Below are positions 8,288-14,980 of a stretch of 15,622 bases of DNA, one piece after another. The notes under the pieces were generated by a model. That model did not search any database. It was not told the origin of the DNA and saw nothing but the letters and a program-made list of their open reading frames with translations. Origin of the DNA: Promethearchaeia archaeon (lineage in GTDB: Archaea; Asgardarchaeota; Lokiarchaeia; Sigyniarchaeales; SOKP01). The translations under genes were made by a program, and so were the position numbers. The stretch lies in NCBI GenBank assembly GCA_029856375.1, contig JAHQWX010000007.1:1-15622 (forward strand). The letters run 5' to 3'. Each line of letters begins with the position of its first letter. Within the stretch, counting starts at the first letter, position 1.

Positions 8288-8318
8288 AAAAAAAGAAGTC
8301 TTTGTTAAATAAAAAAAA
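8288..8318 (-). terminator. Oligo-T terminator after the acyl-CoA ligase
   Basis: Just past the ligase stop codon the minus strand has runs of eight T (8318-8311) and seven T (8294-8288) separated by a mixed stretch. Archaeal RNA polymerase commonly stops at such T tracts without a hairpin. They also separate the ligase transcript from the next promoter at 8284. Confidence 0.5.
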
Positions 8319-8322
8319 GGAT

Positions 8323-10032
8323 TTATGATTTTCTTAATACCTTTTTATCGATTTTTCCCACTGTAGTTAGTGGCATCTCCTTGATAAATTCAATAACTCT
8401 CGGAACTTTGTATTTTGCTAAATTTTCGTTAGCGAATTTCATTATATCTTCCTTAACTTCTTCCGAAGGCTCTATTCCCTCTTTTAATTGTACATATAGT
8501 TTCACTATTTCAGAGCCTGGTCGATCGGGATTTGGGATTCCTATGGTCGAAGCGAGCTCGATAGCGGGATGCTTACCTAATTTATCGTCAACTTCTACGC
8601 TGAATACTTTATAACCCGAAACTATTATCATATCCTTAGTTCTATCAACAATAGTGATGTATCCGCCCTCGTCCATTTTTCCTACATCGCCCGAATAAAA
8701 CCAGCCGTCCCTTAACGCGTTTTTCGTTTCTTCTGGTTTGTTCCAATAGCCTTGAAAAATTTGTGGCCCTTTAATCACTACTTCTCCTTCTTCGCTAAGC
8801 GGGACTTCCTTATCTTTATCTATTACGTCCATTATTTTCACTTCGGTATTAGAAATTGGTATTCCTACGGTCCCAATCTTTCTTATACCTCTATAAGGAT
8901 TCATAGTAACAATCGGAGATGCTTCGGTCATTCCGTAAACTTCAAGAACTTTGTGATCACCAACAACCGCTTCGAACTCTCTTATTGATTCCGAAGGAAA
9001 TGGCGCTGCACCGCTTATATAACCGACAAACGAGCTTAAATCTGCTTTATTGAACTTAGGATAGCTGGTTAACATGAGATAAAGCGTAGGAACATTAGCC
9101 ATGACGGTCGGATGATATTTTTCAATTTGTTTCGTGATAAAGCCTACATCGCGAGGATCAGGAATGAAGATTTGAGTTGAAGCGTAAAATACAGCCATAA
9201 CAGCGAATGCCATTCCAGCTAAATGGAACAGAGGAAAACCAGAAATAAATATTTCCTTCCCTCTGGTAGATGCTTCTTCAAGCCAATGGAGTATTTGATT
9301 CGCGTTCGAGAGTATATTACCGTGAGTTAAGATCGCTCCTTTTGGAGGTCCTGTTGTTCCACCGGTATATTGTAGGAACGCAATATCTTTATCGGGATCG
9401 ATTTTAATATCTAAGGATTTATCGCTTGGATACTCCTCCATTATTTGTTTAAAGGTAAAATATCTCATCCCTTCTACCGGTACAACCTTTCCAAATGGTA
9501 ATTTTTTAGTGATCTTTCCCAAAAATTTGACTATTGGATTTAAGTTCAACAAATCGGCGACATTTGTTGTAATTACAATTTTCACATCCGTTTCGCCGGT
9601 TAAAAGAGCATCTCTTACATTCTCTTCGTAAAACGCGTCTAGTGTAAGAATGACAGCAGCTCCACTATCTTTAAGTTGATAAGCAATTTCGTTCGATTTT
9701 AATAGAAAATTAACCCCTACCTGGGTACATCCTGCATAAAAAGTTCCATATAAGGCAATAAGATATTGAGGAGTATTTGGTAAATGGATAGCAACGCGAT
9801 CGCCCTTCTTTACACCATTTTGAACGAGAAAATTCGCAAAACTATTAATATTTTTTTCCACTTCTGAATATGTTTGAGTTACGCCTCTAAAATCGTAGCA
9901 AAGTTTATTTGGGAAGTCTCTTACTGCGTCTTTAAATGTTTGAGCTAGTGAAACAGTCTCAATCTCGATCTCGGGTTTAACATCTTTGTCGTAACTTTTA
10001 AGCCATATCTTTTCTTGATACGGAGATGTAAT
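8323..10032 (-). CDS. Long-chain acyl-CoA synthetase (AMP-forming), probable ATT start
   Basis: Adenylate-forming enzyme that activates a fatty or other carboxylic acid with ATP and then joins it to CoA. From position 10032 it is 569 aa, the usual length for this family. Motifs in that numbering: WLKSYD near residue 10, the ATP loop TGGTTGPPKG (223-232), YGMTEASP (366-373), GWFYSGDVG (443-451), DRTKDMIIVSGYKVF (463-477) and the C-terminal catalytic lysine in TTVGKIDKK (Lys560). The first standard start codon in frame is a GTG at 9861, which would remove 57 residues, including the conserved N-terminal WLKSYD and FRGVTQTYSEV segments. The frame is open upstream to a TAG at 10033-10035. The first codon after it is ATT, five bases past a strong AGGTGAT site, so ATT is the proposed start. 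The acyl substrate cannot be told from the sequence. Confidence 0.88.
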   Translation of the reverse strand: MTSPYQEKIWLKSYDKDVKPEIEIETVSLAQTFKDAVRDFPNKLCYDFRGVTQTYSEVEKNINSFANFLVQNGVKKGDRVAIHLPNTPQYLIALYGTFYAGCTQVGVNFLLKSNEIAYQLKDSGAAVILTLDAFYEENVRDALLTGETDVKIVITTNVADLLNLNPIVKFLGKITKKLPFGKVVPVEGMRYFTFKQIMEEYPSDKSLDIKIDPDKDIAFLQYTGGTTGPPKGAILTHGNILSNANQILHWLEEASTRGKEIFISGFPLFHLAGMAFAVMAVFYASTQIFIPDPRDVGFITKQIEKYHPTVMANVPTLYLMLTSYPKFNKADLSSFVGYISGAAPFPSESIREFEAVVGDHKVLEVYGMTEASPIVTMNPYRGIRKIGTVGIPISNTEVKIMDVIDKDKEVPLSEEGEVVIKGPQIFQGYWNKPEETKNALRDGWFYSGDVGKMDEGGYITIVDRTKDMIIVSGYKVFSVEVDDKLGKHPAIELASTIGIPNPDRPGSEIVKLYVQLKEGIEPSEEVKEDIMKFANENLAKYKVPRVIEFIKEMPLTTVGKIDKKVLRKS

Positions 10033-10037
10033 CTAAA

Positions 10038-10044
10038 ATCACCT
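10038..10044 (-). promoter_or_regulatory. Shine-Dalgarno site marking the non-AUG start of the ligase
   Basis: The minus strand reads AGGTGAT, an exact part of the GGAGGTGAT complement of the 16S rRNA tail. It ends five bases before the ATT at 10032. No ATG, GTG or TTG in the ligase frame lies within reach, so this site argues for initiation at ATT. Confidence 0.6.
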
Positions 10045-10085
10045 ACTTTGGTTAAATTCTATATTAAAATTTTTTGTCGGTATAA

Positions 10086-10093
10086 TATTTAAG
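10086..10093 (-). promoter_or_regulatory. Candidate promoter of the acyl-CoA ligase gene
   Basis: The minus strand reads CTTAAATA, a TATA-like box. A transcription start about 26 bases downstream (near 10064) would leave a leader of about 32 bases containing the AGGTGAT site. The 96-base gap between the ligase and carboxypeptidase genes holds nothing else recognisable. Confidence 0.4.
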
Positions 10094-10128
10094 ACAACTC
10101 TTTCGCGAAAAATCGGATTAAATTAAAT

Positions 10129-11622
10129 TTAGACTTTATAGATTGGATAAAATTTATTCTCAAGATACTCAATGAAGTAATTTGAGTTTAAATCCTCTCC
10201 GGTAATCTTCTTTAATAAGTCAAGCGGCGTATAGATTTTCCCAAACTTGTGAATGTTTTCTCCTAAATATGATACTAATGTCGAAAACTCTCCTCTTGCG
10301 AATTCTTCTGGCAAGCTTGGATGTGCTTCTAAAATTTTCGAATAGATTTGTGAAGCGTAAAGATTTCCCAAGGTATACGTTGGAAAATATCCTATCGCAC
10401 CCCCTGACCAATGAACATCTTGTAAAACGCCTTTGGCATCGTCTGGCGGAGTAATGCTAAGTAGAGTTTCCATTTTTTCGTTCCAGATTTGAGGTAATTC
10501 GGAAATGTTTACATCATCCCCCATGAGAGCCTTTTCAATCTCGTATCTCATAATTATGTGTAGCGAATACGTCACCTCGTCTGCTTCCACTCGGATTAGC
10601 GAAGGTTGAACCGTGTTAATCGAACGGTAAAATTCTTCTTCGGGATAATCCTTAAGATTTTTGGGAAAGTATTTCTGCAGTATCGGATACCAATATTTCC
10701 AGAAGTCTCGACCTCTCGCGACGATATTCTCCCACAATCTGGATTGCGATTCGTGGATTCCAAGCGAACTTCCGTCTGCTAATAAAGTGTCGTGTATTTC
10801 TGGGTTAAAATTCATTTCGTATATCGCGTGACCGAACTCGTGGATGGTACCAAAAAGGCACGCTGGAAGGAAGTTTTCCCAAATTCGAGTAGTTATCCTC
10901 ACATCTATAGAAGAAAGCGATACCGTAAACGGATGAGCCGACTTGTCTTGGCGACCGATGTTAAAATCGTAATTCAGTTTCTTAAGCACCTCAACGCTGA
11001 ACTTCCACTGCTTTTGGGCGTCGTAATGCATTTTAATAACATCTTGATTCGGTTTTTCGGTTGAACTCTCTATTTTACCGAGGATTCTTTTCAAGTGGGG
11101 CTTTAATTCGTTAAATACCTTTAAAATCCAATCGGATTTCGCGTCAGGTTCGAATTGATCTAATAATGTATCGTACCTTGTGGGACCAATGTCAATGAGA
11201 TCGGCTTCTTTTTGTTTTAAAGACACAATTTTCTCCAAAACTGGCTGAAATGTTTTAAAATCGCTTTTAGCTCGGGCTTTTTCCCAAGTTTTGTGCCCTA
11301 ATGTCGCAGTTTTCGCAAGTTCTTTTACCAAATCAATAGGGACTTTTACGGCTCTATCGTAATTTCGCTTGGCTTCCCTCAACATTGCTGATTCAACAAT
11401 ATCTAAATTGGCGACTCCTTCAGCGTTTTTTATTAGCCTTGCTGCTTTCTCTGAGACTAATTTCTTGTGGATGATTCCTTCAATAAGAGCCGTTTGTTCT
11501 GACCGCCCTTGACTTGAGCCCGGAGGCATATAAACCTGAGTATCCCAATCCAATAAATTAGCAACATACCTTAGTCTCGTTATGTCTGAAAAATATTCTG
11601 TTAATTCTTTAATGGGATTCAT
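10129..11622 (-). CDS. Metallocarboxypeptidase, M32 family (carboxypeptidase Taq)
   Basis: Zinc or cobalt carboxypeptidase that removes C-terminal residues from peptides, probably in the cytosol because no signal peptide is present. The 497-aa length is typical for M32. All family blocks are visible: LDWDTQVYMPPG (24-35), AHPF (229-232), the metal site HEFGHAIYE (261-269; His261 and His265 bind metal, Glu262 is catalytic), HESQSRLWEN (290-299, with Glu291 the probable third ligand), IRVEADEVTYSLHI (343-356) and GVLQDVHWSGGAIGYFPTY (398-416). The ATG at 11622 gives the usual M32 N-terminus. The gene diverges from the cellulase-like gene across a 95-base shared intergenic region. Likely role: recycling of peptides for amino-acid catabolism. 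Confidence 0.96.
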   Translation of the reverse strand: MNPIKELTEYFSDITRLRYVANLLDWDTQVYMPPGSSQGRSEQTALIEGIIHKKLVSEKAARLIKNAEGVANLDIVESAMLREAKRNYDRAVKVPIDLVKELAKTATLGHKTWEKARAKSDFKTFQPVLEKIVSLKQKEADLIDIGPTRYDTLLDQFEPDAKSDWILKVFNELKPHLKRILGKIESSTEKPNQDVIKMHYDAQKQWKFSVEVLKKLNYDFNIGRQDKSAHPFTVSLSSIDVRITTRIWENFLPACLFGTIHEFGHAIYEMNFNPEIHDTLLADGSSLGIHESQSRLWENIVARGRDFWKYWYPILQKYFPKNLKDYPEEEFYRSINTVQPSLIRVEADEVTYSLHIIMRYEIEKALMGDDVNISELPQIWNEKMETLLSITPPDDAKGVLQDVHWSGGAIGYFPTYTLGNLYASQIYSKILEAHPSLPEEFARGEFSTLVSYLGENIHKFGKIYTPLDLLKKITGEDLNSNYFIEYLENKFYPIYKV

Positions 11623-11717
11623 AATCCAAACCTTTAAACTCGTTTTAGTTCTTTAATCAACTAACTTTTATTAATTTTTAATCTACGAATATTATAAAGA
11701 GTACTATTCTAACTGAT
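11623..11717. promoter_or_regulatory. Divergent promoter region between carboxypeptidase and cellulase-like genes
   Basis: This AT-rich 95-base region must carry promoters for both directions. For the plus-strand gene, TATTAATTTTTA around 11669-11680 is well placed for a start near 11700. For the minus-strand gene, CTTTATAATA (11699-11690) would give a start near 11669 and a leader of about 45 bases. Box assignments are tentative, because several AT-rich alternatives exist. Confidence 0.35.
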
Positions 11718-12830
11718 ATGTGCGCTCAAAAATTAACTATATCTATGTGGGAATATTCTTGGCTCACGCGACGCTGGGGAGACGAGAACGAATTTAATGA
11801 TTGGAATGTCGTGTTAGATGAAGCAGTGGATAGAGGCTATAATTGCTTGCGTATAGATCCATATCCACAACTCTTTCTTTCCGAAAAATCTACTCAAGAA
11901 ATAAGAGCCTTACCAAAACACGCGTTTTGGGGTTGTCATTTTGATTCGCAAGTCAGCATAAAAAAGGATTTACGCGAGTTTATGACTTTGTGTAAGGAAA
12001 AAAATATAAAAGTTGGGCTCTCTGGCTGGTATGTGGCCGATAAGGAAGATTTATTTAAAAAAACTAAGAGTAAGGAAGTGATGGTCGACATGTGGGTGCT
12101 AGTTTTGAAGTTTCTCGAAGAACACAACTTACTTGAAATCGTCGACTGGGTAGACCCCGTTAACGAATGGCCGCTAAGCTACCCCGATCCCGCGAATAAT
12201 ATATTTTCTCTCGCGTTTAGACGTAAGAGTTTTATGAAAAGAACAAATGAATTTCTTGCGTTTGTCTTACGAAGTCTTAAAGATATTTATCCGGACTTAA
12301 AATATACGTTTTCATTTACTGTCGAACATTTTCCTAGAAAAAAGGAACGCGAAAAACTCGATTTAAGGGAATTTGATTTATTAGAAATCCACACTTGGCT
12401 AAGCAGTTGGTTTTGGTTTAGATATGCAATAAAACATAGATTATTTCAATACTCGCAGAACTTTCCATTCAAAATAAGCATAAAACGCTTTGCAAAACGC
12501 GCTAAAGATAAGTACTACGAACAGGAAGAAAAATGGTTAAATTACTTCAGAGAAGAAATGTTATCTCAGATCGATTGGGCAAACGAGCTTGGAGTCCCAA
12601 TTTATAACACCGAGGGATATATTACTATTTTTTATCTAAACGCCCCTCCTGACTTAGGTTTTGATGTATGGGAATGGTATCGGGACGCGTCGCAACAATG
12701 CCATCAGATTGCTACAGAAATTGGATTTGACGGACTGTGCACGAGTAATTTTTCAGAACCCTATTTTGATTTGTGGAAAAAACCAGAGTGGCATAAAAAA
12801 TTGAACGAATACTTTTTAAATTTTAAATAA
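11718..12830 (+). CDS. Cellulase-like glycoside hydrolase (clan A TIM barrel)
   Basis: The 370-aa protein resembles the 'cellulase-like' sugar-binding hydrolase families related to GH5. The N-terminus TISMWEYSWLTRRWGD begins the barrel, followed by GYNCLRIDPYPQ (40-51). Two acidic residues sit where a retaining clan A enzyme has its catalytic pair: Asn149-Glu150 in VDPVNEWP (acid/base) and Glu299 in YNTEGY (nucleophile). His225 in EIHTW fits a conserved substrate-site histidine of the clan. There is no signal peptide or membrane segment, so it should act inside the cell, perhaps on imported oligosaccharides or on the cell's own glycans. The cysteine-rich gene follows after 14 bases in the same direction. 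The substrate is unknown. Confidence 0.75.
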   Translation: MCAQKLTISMWEYSWLTRRWGDENEFNDWNVVLDEAVDRGYNCLRIDPYPQLFLSEKSTQEIRALPKHAFWGCHFDSQVSIKKDLREFMTLCKEKNIKVGLSGWYVADKEDLFKKTKSKEVMVDMWVLVLKFLEEHNLLEIVDWVDPVNEWPLSYPDPANNIFSLAFRRKSFMKRTNEFLAFVLRSLKDIYPDLKYTFSFTVEHFPRKKEREKLDLREFDLLEIHTWLSSWFWFRYAIKHRLFQYSQNFPFKISIKRFAKRAKDKYYEQEEKWLNYFREEMLSQIDWANELGVPIYNTEGYITIFYLNAPPDLGFDVWEWYRDASQQCHQIATEIGFDGLCTSNFSEPYFDLWKKPEWHKKLNEYFLNFK

Positions 12831-12844
12831 ATTAATAAAGAATA

Positions 12845-13258
12845 ATGAAGGTAAAGCGCGAAAAAATAAATGACTTTAAATGTATAAGATGTGGAACATG
12901 TTGTAGGTATAAAAGCGTTGTACTTTTAGATTTTAAAATAGACGATTGGACTAAGATAATTCCTTTTATTAAAGAAAAATACAATGGTACCTTAACGGTA
13001 AAATGTGGATGTGGGTGTGGTGAAATTAATTCTTTCGAAATCTATTCAATTGAAACAATAAAAAATGCTTATAAAACTAAAAATGCGCTCTATTTAGCTT
13101 TAGATTCTGGGGAATGTCCATTTCTTAAAAAAGAAAGAGATGAAAAAGGAAGATTTACAGGCAAATATTTCTGTGAGATCTATGATATAAGACCAGAATT
13201 GTGTAGGATTTATCCATACAATCACGAAGATAAAACTTGCGTTAGATTTGAAAATTAG
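12845..13258 (+). CDS. Small cysteine-cluster protein (YkgJ-like)
   Basis: The 137-aa protein contains 11 cysteines. The N-terminal FKCIRCGTCCRY (Cys13, 16, 19, 20) and the later ECPFL...YFCEIYDIRPELCRIYPY (Cys91, 110, 120) are the signature of the YkgJ/CxxCxxCC family, thought to bind zinc or an iron-sulfur cluster. Its biochemical role is not established. An unusual addition is a second centre, KCGCGCGE, with Cys54, Cys56 and Cys58 in alternating positions. No membrane segment is seen. It lies 14 bases after the cellulase-like gene and is probably transcribed with it. Its stop codon directly touches the 3' end of the tRNA-Lys gene on the other strand. Confidence 0.8.
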   Translation: MKVKREKINDFKCIRCGTCCRYKSVVLLDFKIDDWTKIIPFIKEKYNGTLTVKCGCGCGEINSFEIYSIETIKNAYKTKNALYLALDSGECPFLKKERDEKGRFTGKYFCEIYDIRPELCRIYPYNHEDKTCVRFEN

Positions 13259-13332
13259 CGGGCTATGAGGGATTCGAACCCCCGACCTGCGGGTTAAGAG
13301 CCCGTTGCGCTACCTGGCTGCGCTAATAGCCC
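13259..13332 (-). tRNA. tRNA-Lys (anticodon CUU)
   Basis: 74-base cloverleaf without intron and without encoded CCA. The acceptor pair is GGGCTAT/ATAGCCC with discriminator G. The D stem is GCGC/GCGC, the anticodon loop CTCTTAA gives anticodon CUU, which reads AAG, and the T arm is GGGGG-TTCGAAT-CCCTC with one G-U pair. The anticodon stem has an A27-C43 mismatch at its top. It lies 17 bases after tRNA-Ser and is probably made from the same precursor. Confidence 0.95.
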
Positions 13333-13349
13333 ATTTGCTCCAATTCGAA

Positions 13350-13431
13350 CGCAGCTGGAGGGATTTGAACCCCCGAGCGCTTACGCGCACTGGCTCTCAA
13401 GGCCAGCGTCTTACCACTAGGCTACAGCTGC
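13350..13431 (-). tRNA. tRNA-Ser (anticodon UGA)
   Basis: 82-base class II tRNA with the long variable arm expected for serine (TGCGCGTAAGCGCTC). The acceptor pair is GCAGCTG/CAGCTGC with the archaeal serine discriminator G. The anticodon stem-loop CTGGC-CTTGAGA-GCCAG gives UGA, which reads UCA. The T loop is TTCAAAT. CCA is not encoded. The D stem has a C11-A24 mismatch between the G10-C25 and C12-G23 pairs. Transcription comes from the box at 13454-13462. Confidence 0.94.
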
Positions 13432-13453
13432 ATTTACTTAAAATTTAAAATAA

Positions 13454-13462
13454 CTTAAATTT
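13454..13462 (-). promoter_or_regulatory. Promoter of the tRNA-Ser/tRNA-Lys pair
   Basis: The minus strand reads AAATTTAAG, preceded by the purine-rich GAGAAAT. Its centre is about 27 bases before the first base of tRNA-Ser, the classic archaeal spacing for transcription starting at or just before the tRNA. No second promoter is visible in the 17-base spacer, so both tRNAs are likely one transcript. Confidence 0.5.
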
Positions 13463-13532
13463 ATTTCTCTTTCTAATTTCTATTGACAAACTAATAGAGT
13501 GGAATTCGCAAATTGCCGATAAGCTGCGGTGT

Positions 13533-13554
13533 AAAAAAACAGAAGTGAAAAAAA
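13533..13554 (-). terminator. Oligo-T terminator after the MetV-like gene
   Basis: Seven bases beyond the MetV-like stop codon the minus strand has two runs of seven T (13554-13548 and 13539-13533). This fits archaeal T-tract termination and would keep the transcript from reading into the tRNA promoter. Confidence 0.5.
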
Positions 13555-13561
13555 GATTGAC

Positions 13562-14227
13562 TTATCTCCAAACAACTTCTCTTTGGTGGCCAGATTCTTG
13601 CCAACTCAAAGAAGTTCTCAATTTTGAGAACAAATCTAACTTTCCGAGTTGTTTGAGCCTTTCGTATATTTGAATCCATCCACATGGATTTTTATAGTCT
13701 CCAACTTCGCACTTCCCATCGATTTGCCCTCCACAAGGACCGTTTAATAAAGACTTCGCGCAGGTAGTTATGGGGCAAATCCCTCCAGTCTCGTTCAAAA
13801 GACAACTTCCACAACCGCGGCAACGCATATAAAAGCGACCAATGCGCTCCGTCATTCCCATGAACTCCGTGTTCGTACCTACATATACTGGGATGTGGGG
13901 ATAGTTTTTAGATAACACTTCTGTTATCGATTGAGCACCCAAACCGCAAGCTAATGAGAGCAATGCGTCAGCTTCTTTGACGGAATCCTCGATCCTCCTC
14001 AAATCTACACGAGAGATCCTCATGTCGCAAGGTTCTTCGATCACAATCGTTGACAAAATTTCGAATCCCTCGTTGATCAATTTCTCAGCCATCGCTTTTG
14101 CTTCTTCAGTGCCTCCTGTTTGACATTTTGCAGCGCACATTCCGCACGAAACGAGCACTAATTTTTTGTGGCCGGAAAGAGCTTCCAATATCTCTTCGAA
14201 AGGCTTTTTTGTAGTAATTACAACTAT
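13562..14227 (-). CDS. MetV-like methylenetetrahydrofolate reductase C-terminal domain protein
   Basis: Zinc/iron-sulfur protein of the MTHFR C-terminal (MetV) family. In anaerobes it partners a MetF-type methylene-tetrahydrofolate (or -pterin) reductase in C1 metabolism; no metF is in this window. In 221-residue numbering the N-terminal KPFEEILEAL is followed by Cys28, Cys31 and Cys35 (SCGMCAAKCQTGG), then the cluster domain with RCRGCGSCLLNETGGICP (Cys136, 139, 142, 151), CAKSLLNGPCGG (156-167) and the final GKCEVGDYKNPCGWIQIYERL. The first standard start, TTG at 14188, would delete KPFEEI, a conserved part of the family. The frame is open upstream to a TGA at 14234-14236, with ATA at 14227 and ATT at 14218 as the only plausible initiators. 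A non-AUG start is therefore proposed; the TTG start remains possible. Confidence 0.85.
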   Translation of the reverse strand: MVVITTKKPFEEILEALSGHKKLVLVSCGMCAAKCQTGGTEEAKAMAEKLINEGFEILSTIVIEEPCDMRISRVDLRRIEDSVKEADALLSLACGLGAQSITEVLSKNYPHIPVYVGTNTEFMGMTERIGRFYMRCRGCGSCLLNETGGICPITTCAKSLLNGPCGGQIDGKCEVGDYKNPCGWIQIYERLKQLGKLDLFSKLRTSLSWQESGHQREVVWR

Positions 14228-14260
14228 TTTGTTTCAACTCGCAAATACTAGTTCAAGTGT

Positions 14261-14275
14261 TAAATATTAAAATTT
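14261..14275 (-). promoter_or_regulatory. Candidate promoter of the MetV-like gene
   Basis: The minus strand has AAATTTTAATATTTA, a long TATA-like tract. A start about 26 bases on (near 14240) would leave only a short leader before the ATA at 14227. Part of the tract is a ten-base direct repeat, ATTAAAATTT on the plus strand at 14266-14275 and 14278-14287, which may be no more than AT-rich promoter sequence. Confidence 0.3.
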
Positions 14276-14319
14276 GAATTAAAATTTAATATGTATCATT
14301 TATAATTAGTTTCACTCGT

Positions 14320-14973
14320 CTACTTTTCATTTAAAATTTCGCTTTTCTTTCCAATTTTTTGCTCGAGAAACGAATAAAAAAGCAAAACCATCAAACCTCC
14401 AAAAAACCAAATGAAAAAAGTATATAATGGCAGCCAATAAGGACCGGGCGCCCAGATTTCGGATCCTGCGGTATAATCACCGTTTGTTCCTATTATCGCG
14501 ATTAAGAATAAATATAAAATCCTCCACGACATATCGAATTTCTCGTTTTTGAATAGTGGTTTAACCCAATTCAACAACTTAAAATCCAACTCTCTTATTT
14601 TTTGAGGAAAGGTAATTGTTATACCCGTTGCCGTTCCTATGAGGAAGAAGCTCATAACCATTTCAAGAGGTACTACTATTATTGGCGGAATTTGAGTTCC
14701 TCCTAAAGGATACCACCAATCTAAATAAACTGCGACCGTTTCTAAAATAAAATCGAGGATCATGTTGAAGACTCCAGTTAAAATCGAAATTTTCATGGTG
14801 TTTTCTGATGGTAAAAATAGCAACAATACCAAATTGAGAAGGAGTATATTTTGAAGAAAATCGCCCACTATTCTAAAATTCTCTACTGTTTTTATGTTTC
14901 CAAAAAGAATTAATACTATTCCTACCAACGACGAGATAATTCCTACGATTCGTAGTAATTTAAACTGTCCCAT
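14320..14973 (-). CDS. Six-helix membrane protein, weakly lycopene-cyclase-like
   Basis: Family not securely recognised (217 aa). Hydrophobic segments lie at about 7-25, 38-55, 60-85, 96-120, 148-163 and 176-203, with a lysine-rich cytoplasmic tail. Polar residues sit inside or at the edge of membrane segments: Asp73, Glu78 and Asp85 in LDFILETVAVYLDWW, and Glu104 in VVPLEMVMSFFLIG. The last pattern recalls the PxEExxFF signature of archaeal and fungal lycopene cyclase domains, but the second glutamate is absent, so this is only a hint. The long external loop GTNGDYTAGSEIWAPGPYW is also distinctive. The upstream gene stops seven bases before this ATG, so both are probably in one operon. Confidence 0.7.
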   Translation of the reverse strand: MGQFKLLRIVGIISSLVGIVLILFGNIKTVENFRIVGDFLQNILLLNLVLLLFLPSENTMKISILTGVFNMILDFILETVAVYLDWWYPLGGTQIPPIIVVPLEMVMSFFLIGTATGITITFPQKIRELDFKLLNWVKPLFKNEKFDMSWRILYLFLIAIIGTNGDYTAGSEIWAPGPYWLPLYTFFIWFFGGLMVLLFYSFLEQKIGKKSEILNEK

Positions 14974-14980
14974 ATAAGCG

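Noticed and set aside
10033..10041. Stop codons TAG and TGA read through (pyrrolysine-type recoding) upstream of the ligase
   Set aside because: No start codon or family-like sequence was found beyond them, and the Shine-Dalgarno site lies between them and the protein. An ATT start explains the data more simply.
14266..14287. Ten-base direct repeat ATTAAAATTT as a regulator binding site
   Set aside because: It consists only of A and T in a promoter region of an AT-rich genome and coincides with the TATA-like tract, so chance is a sufficient explanation.
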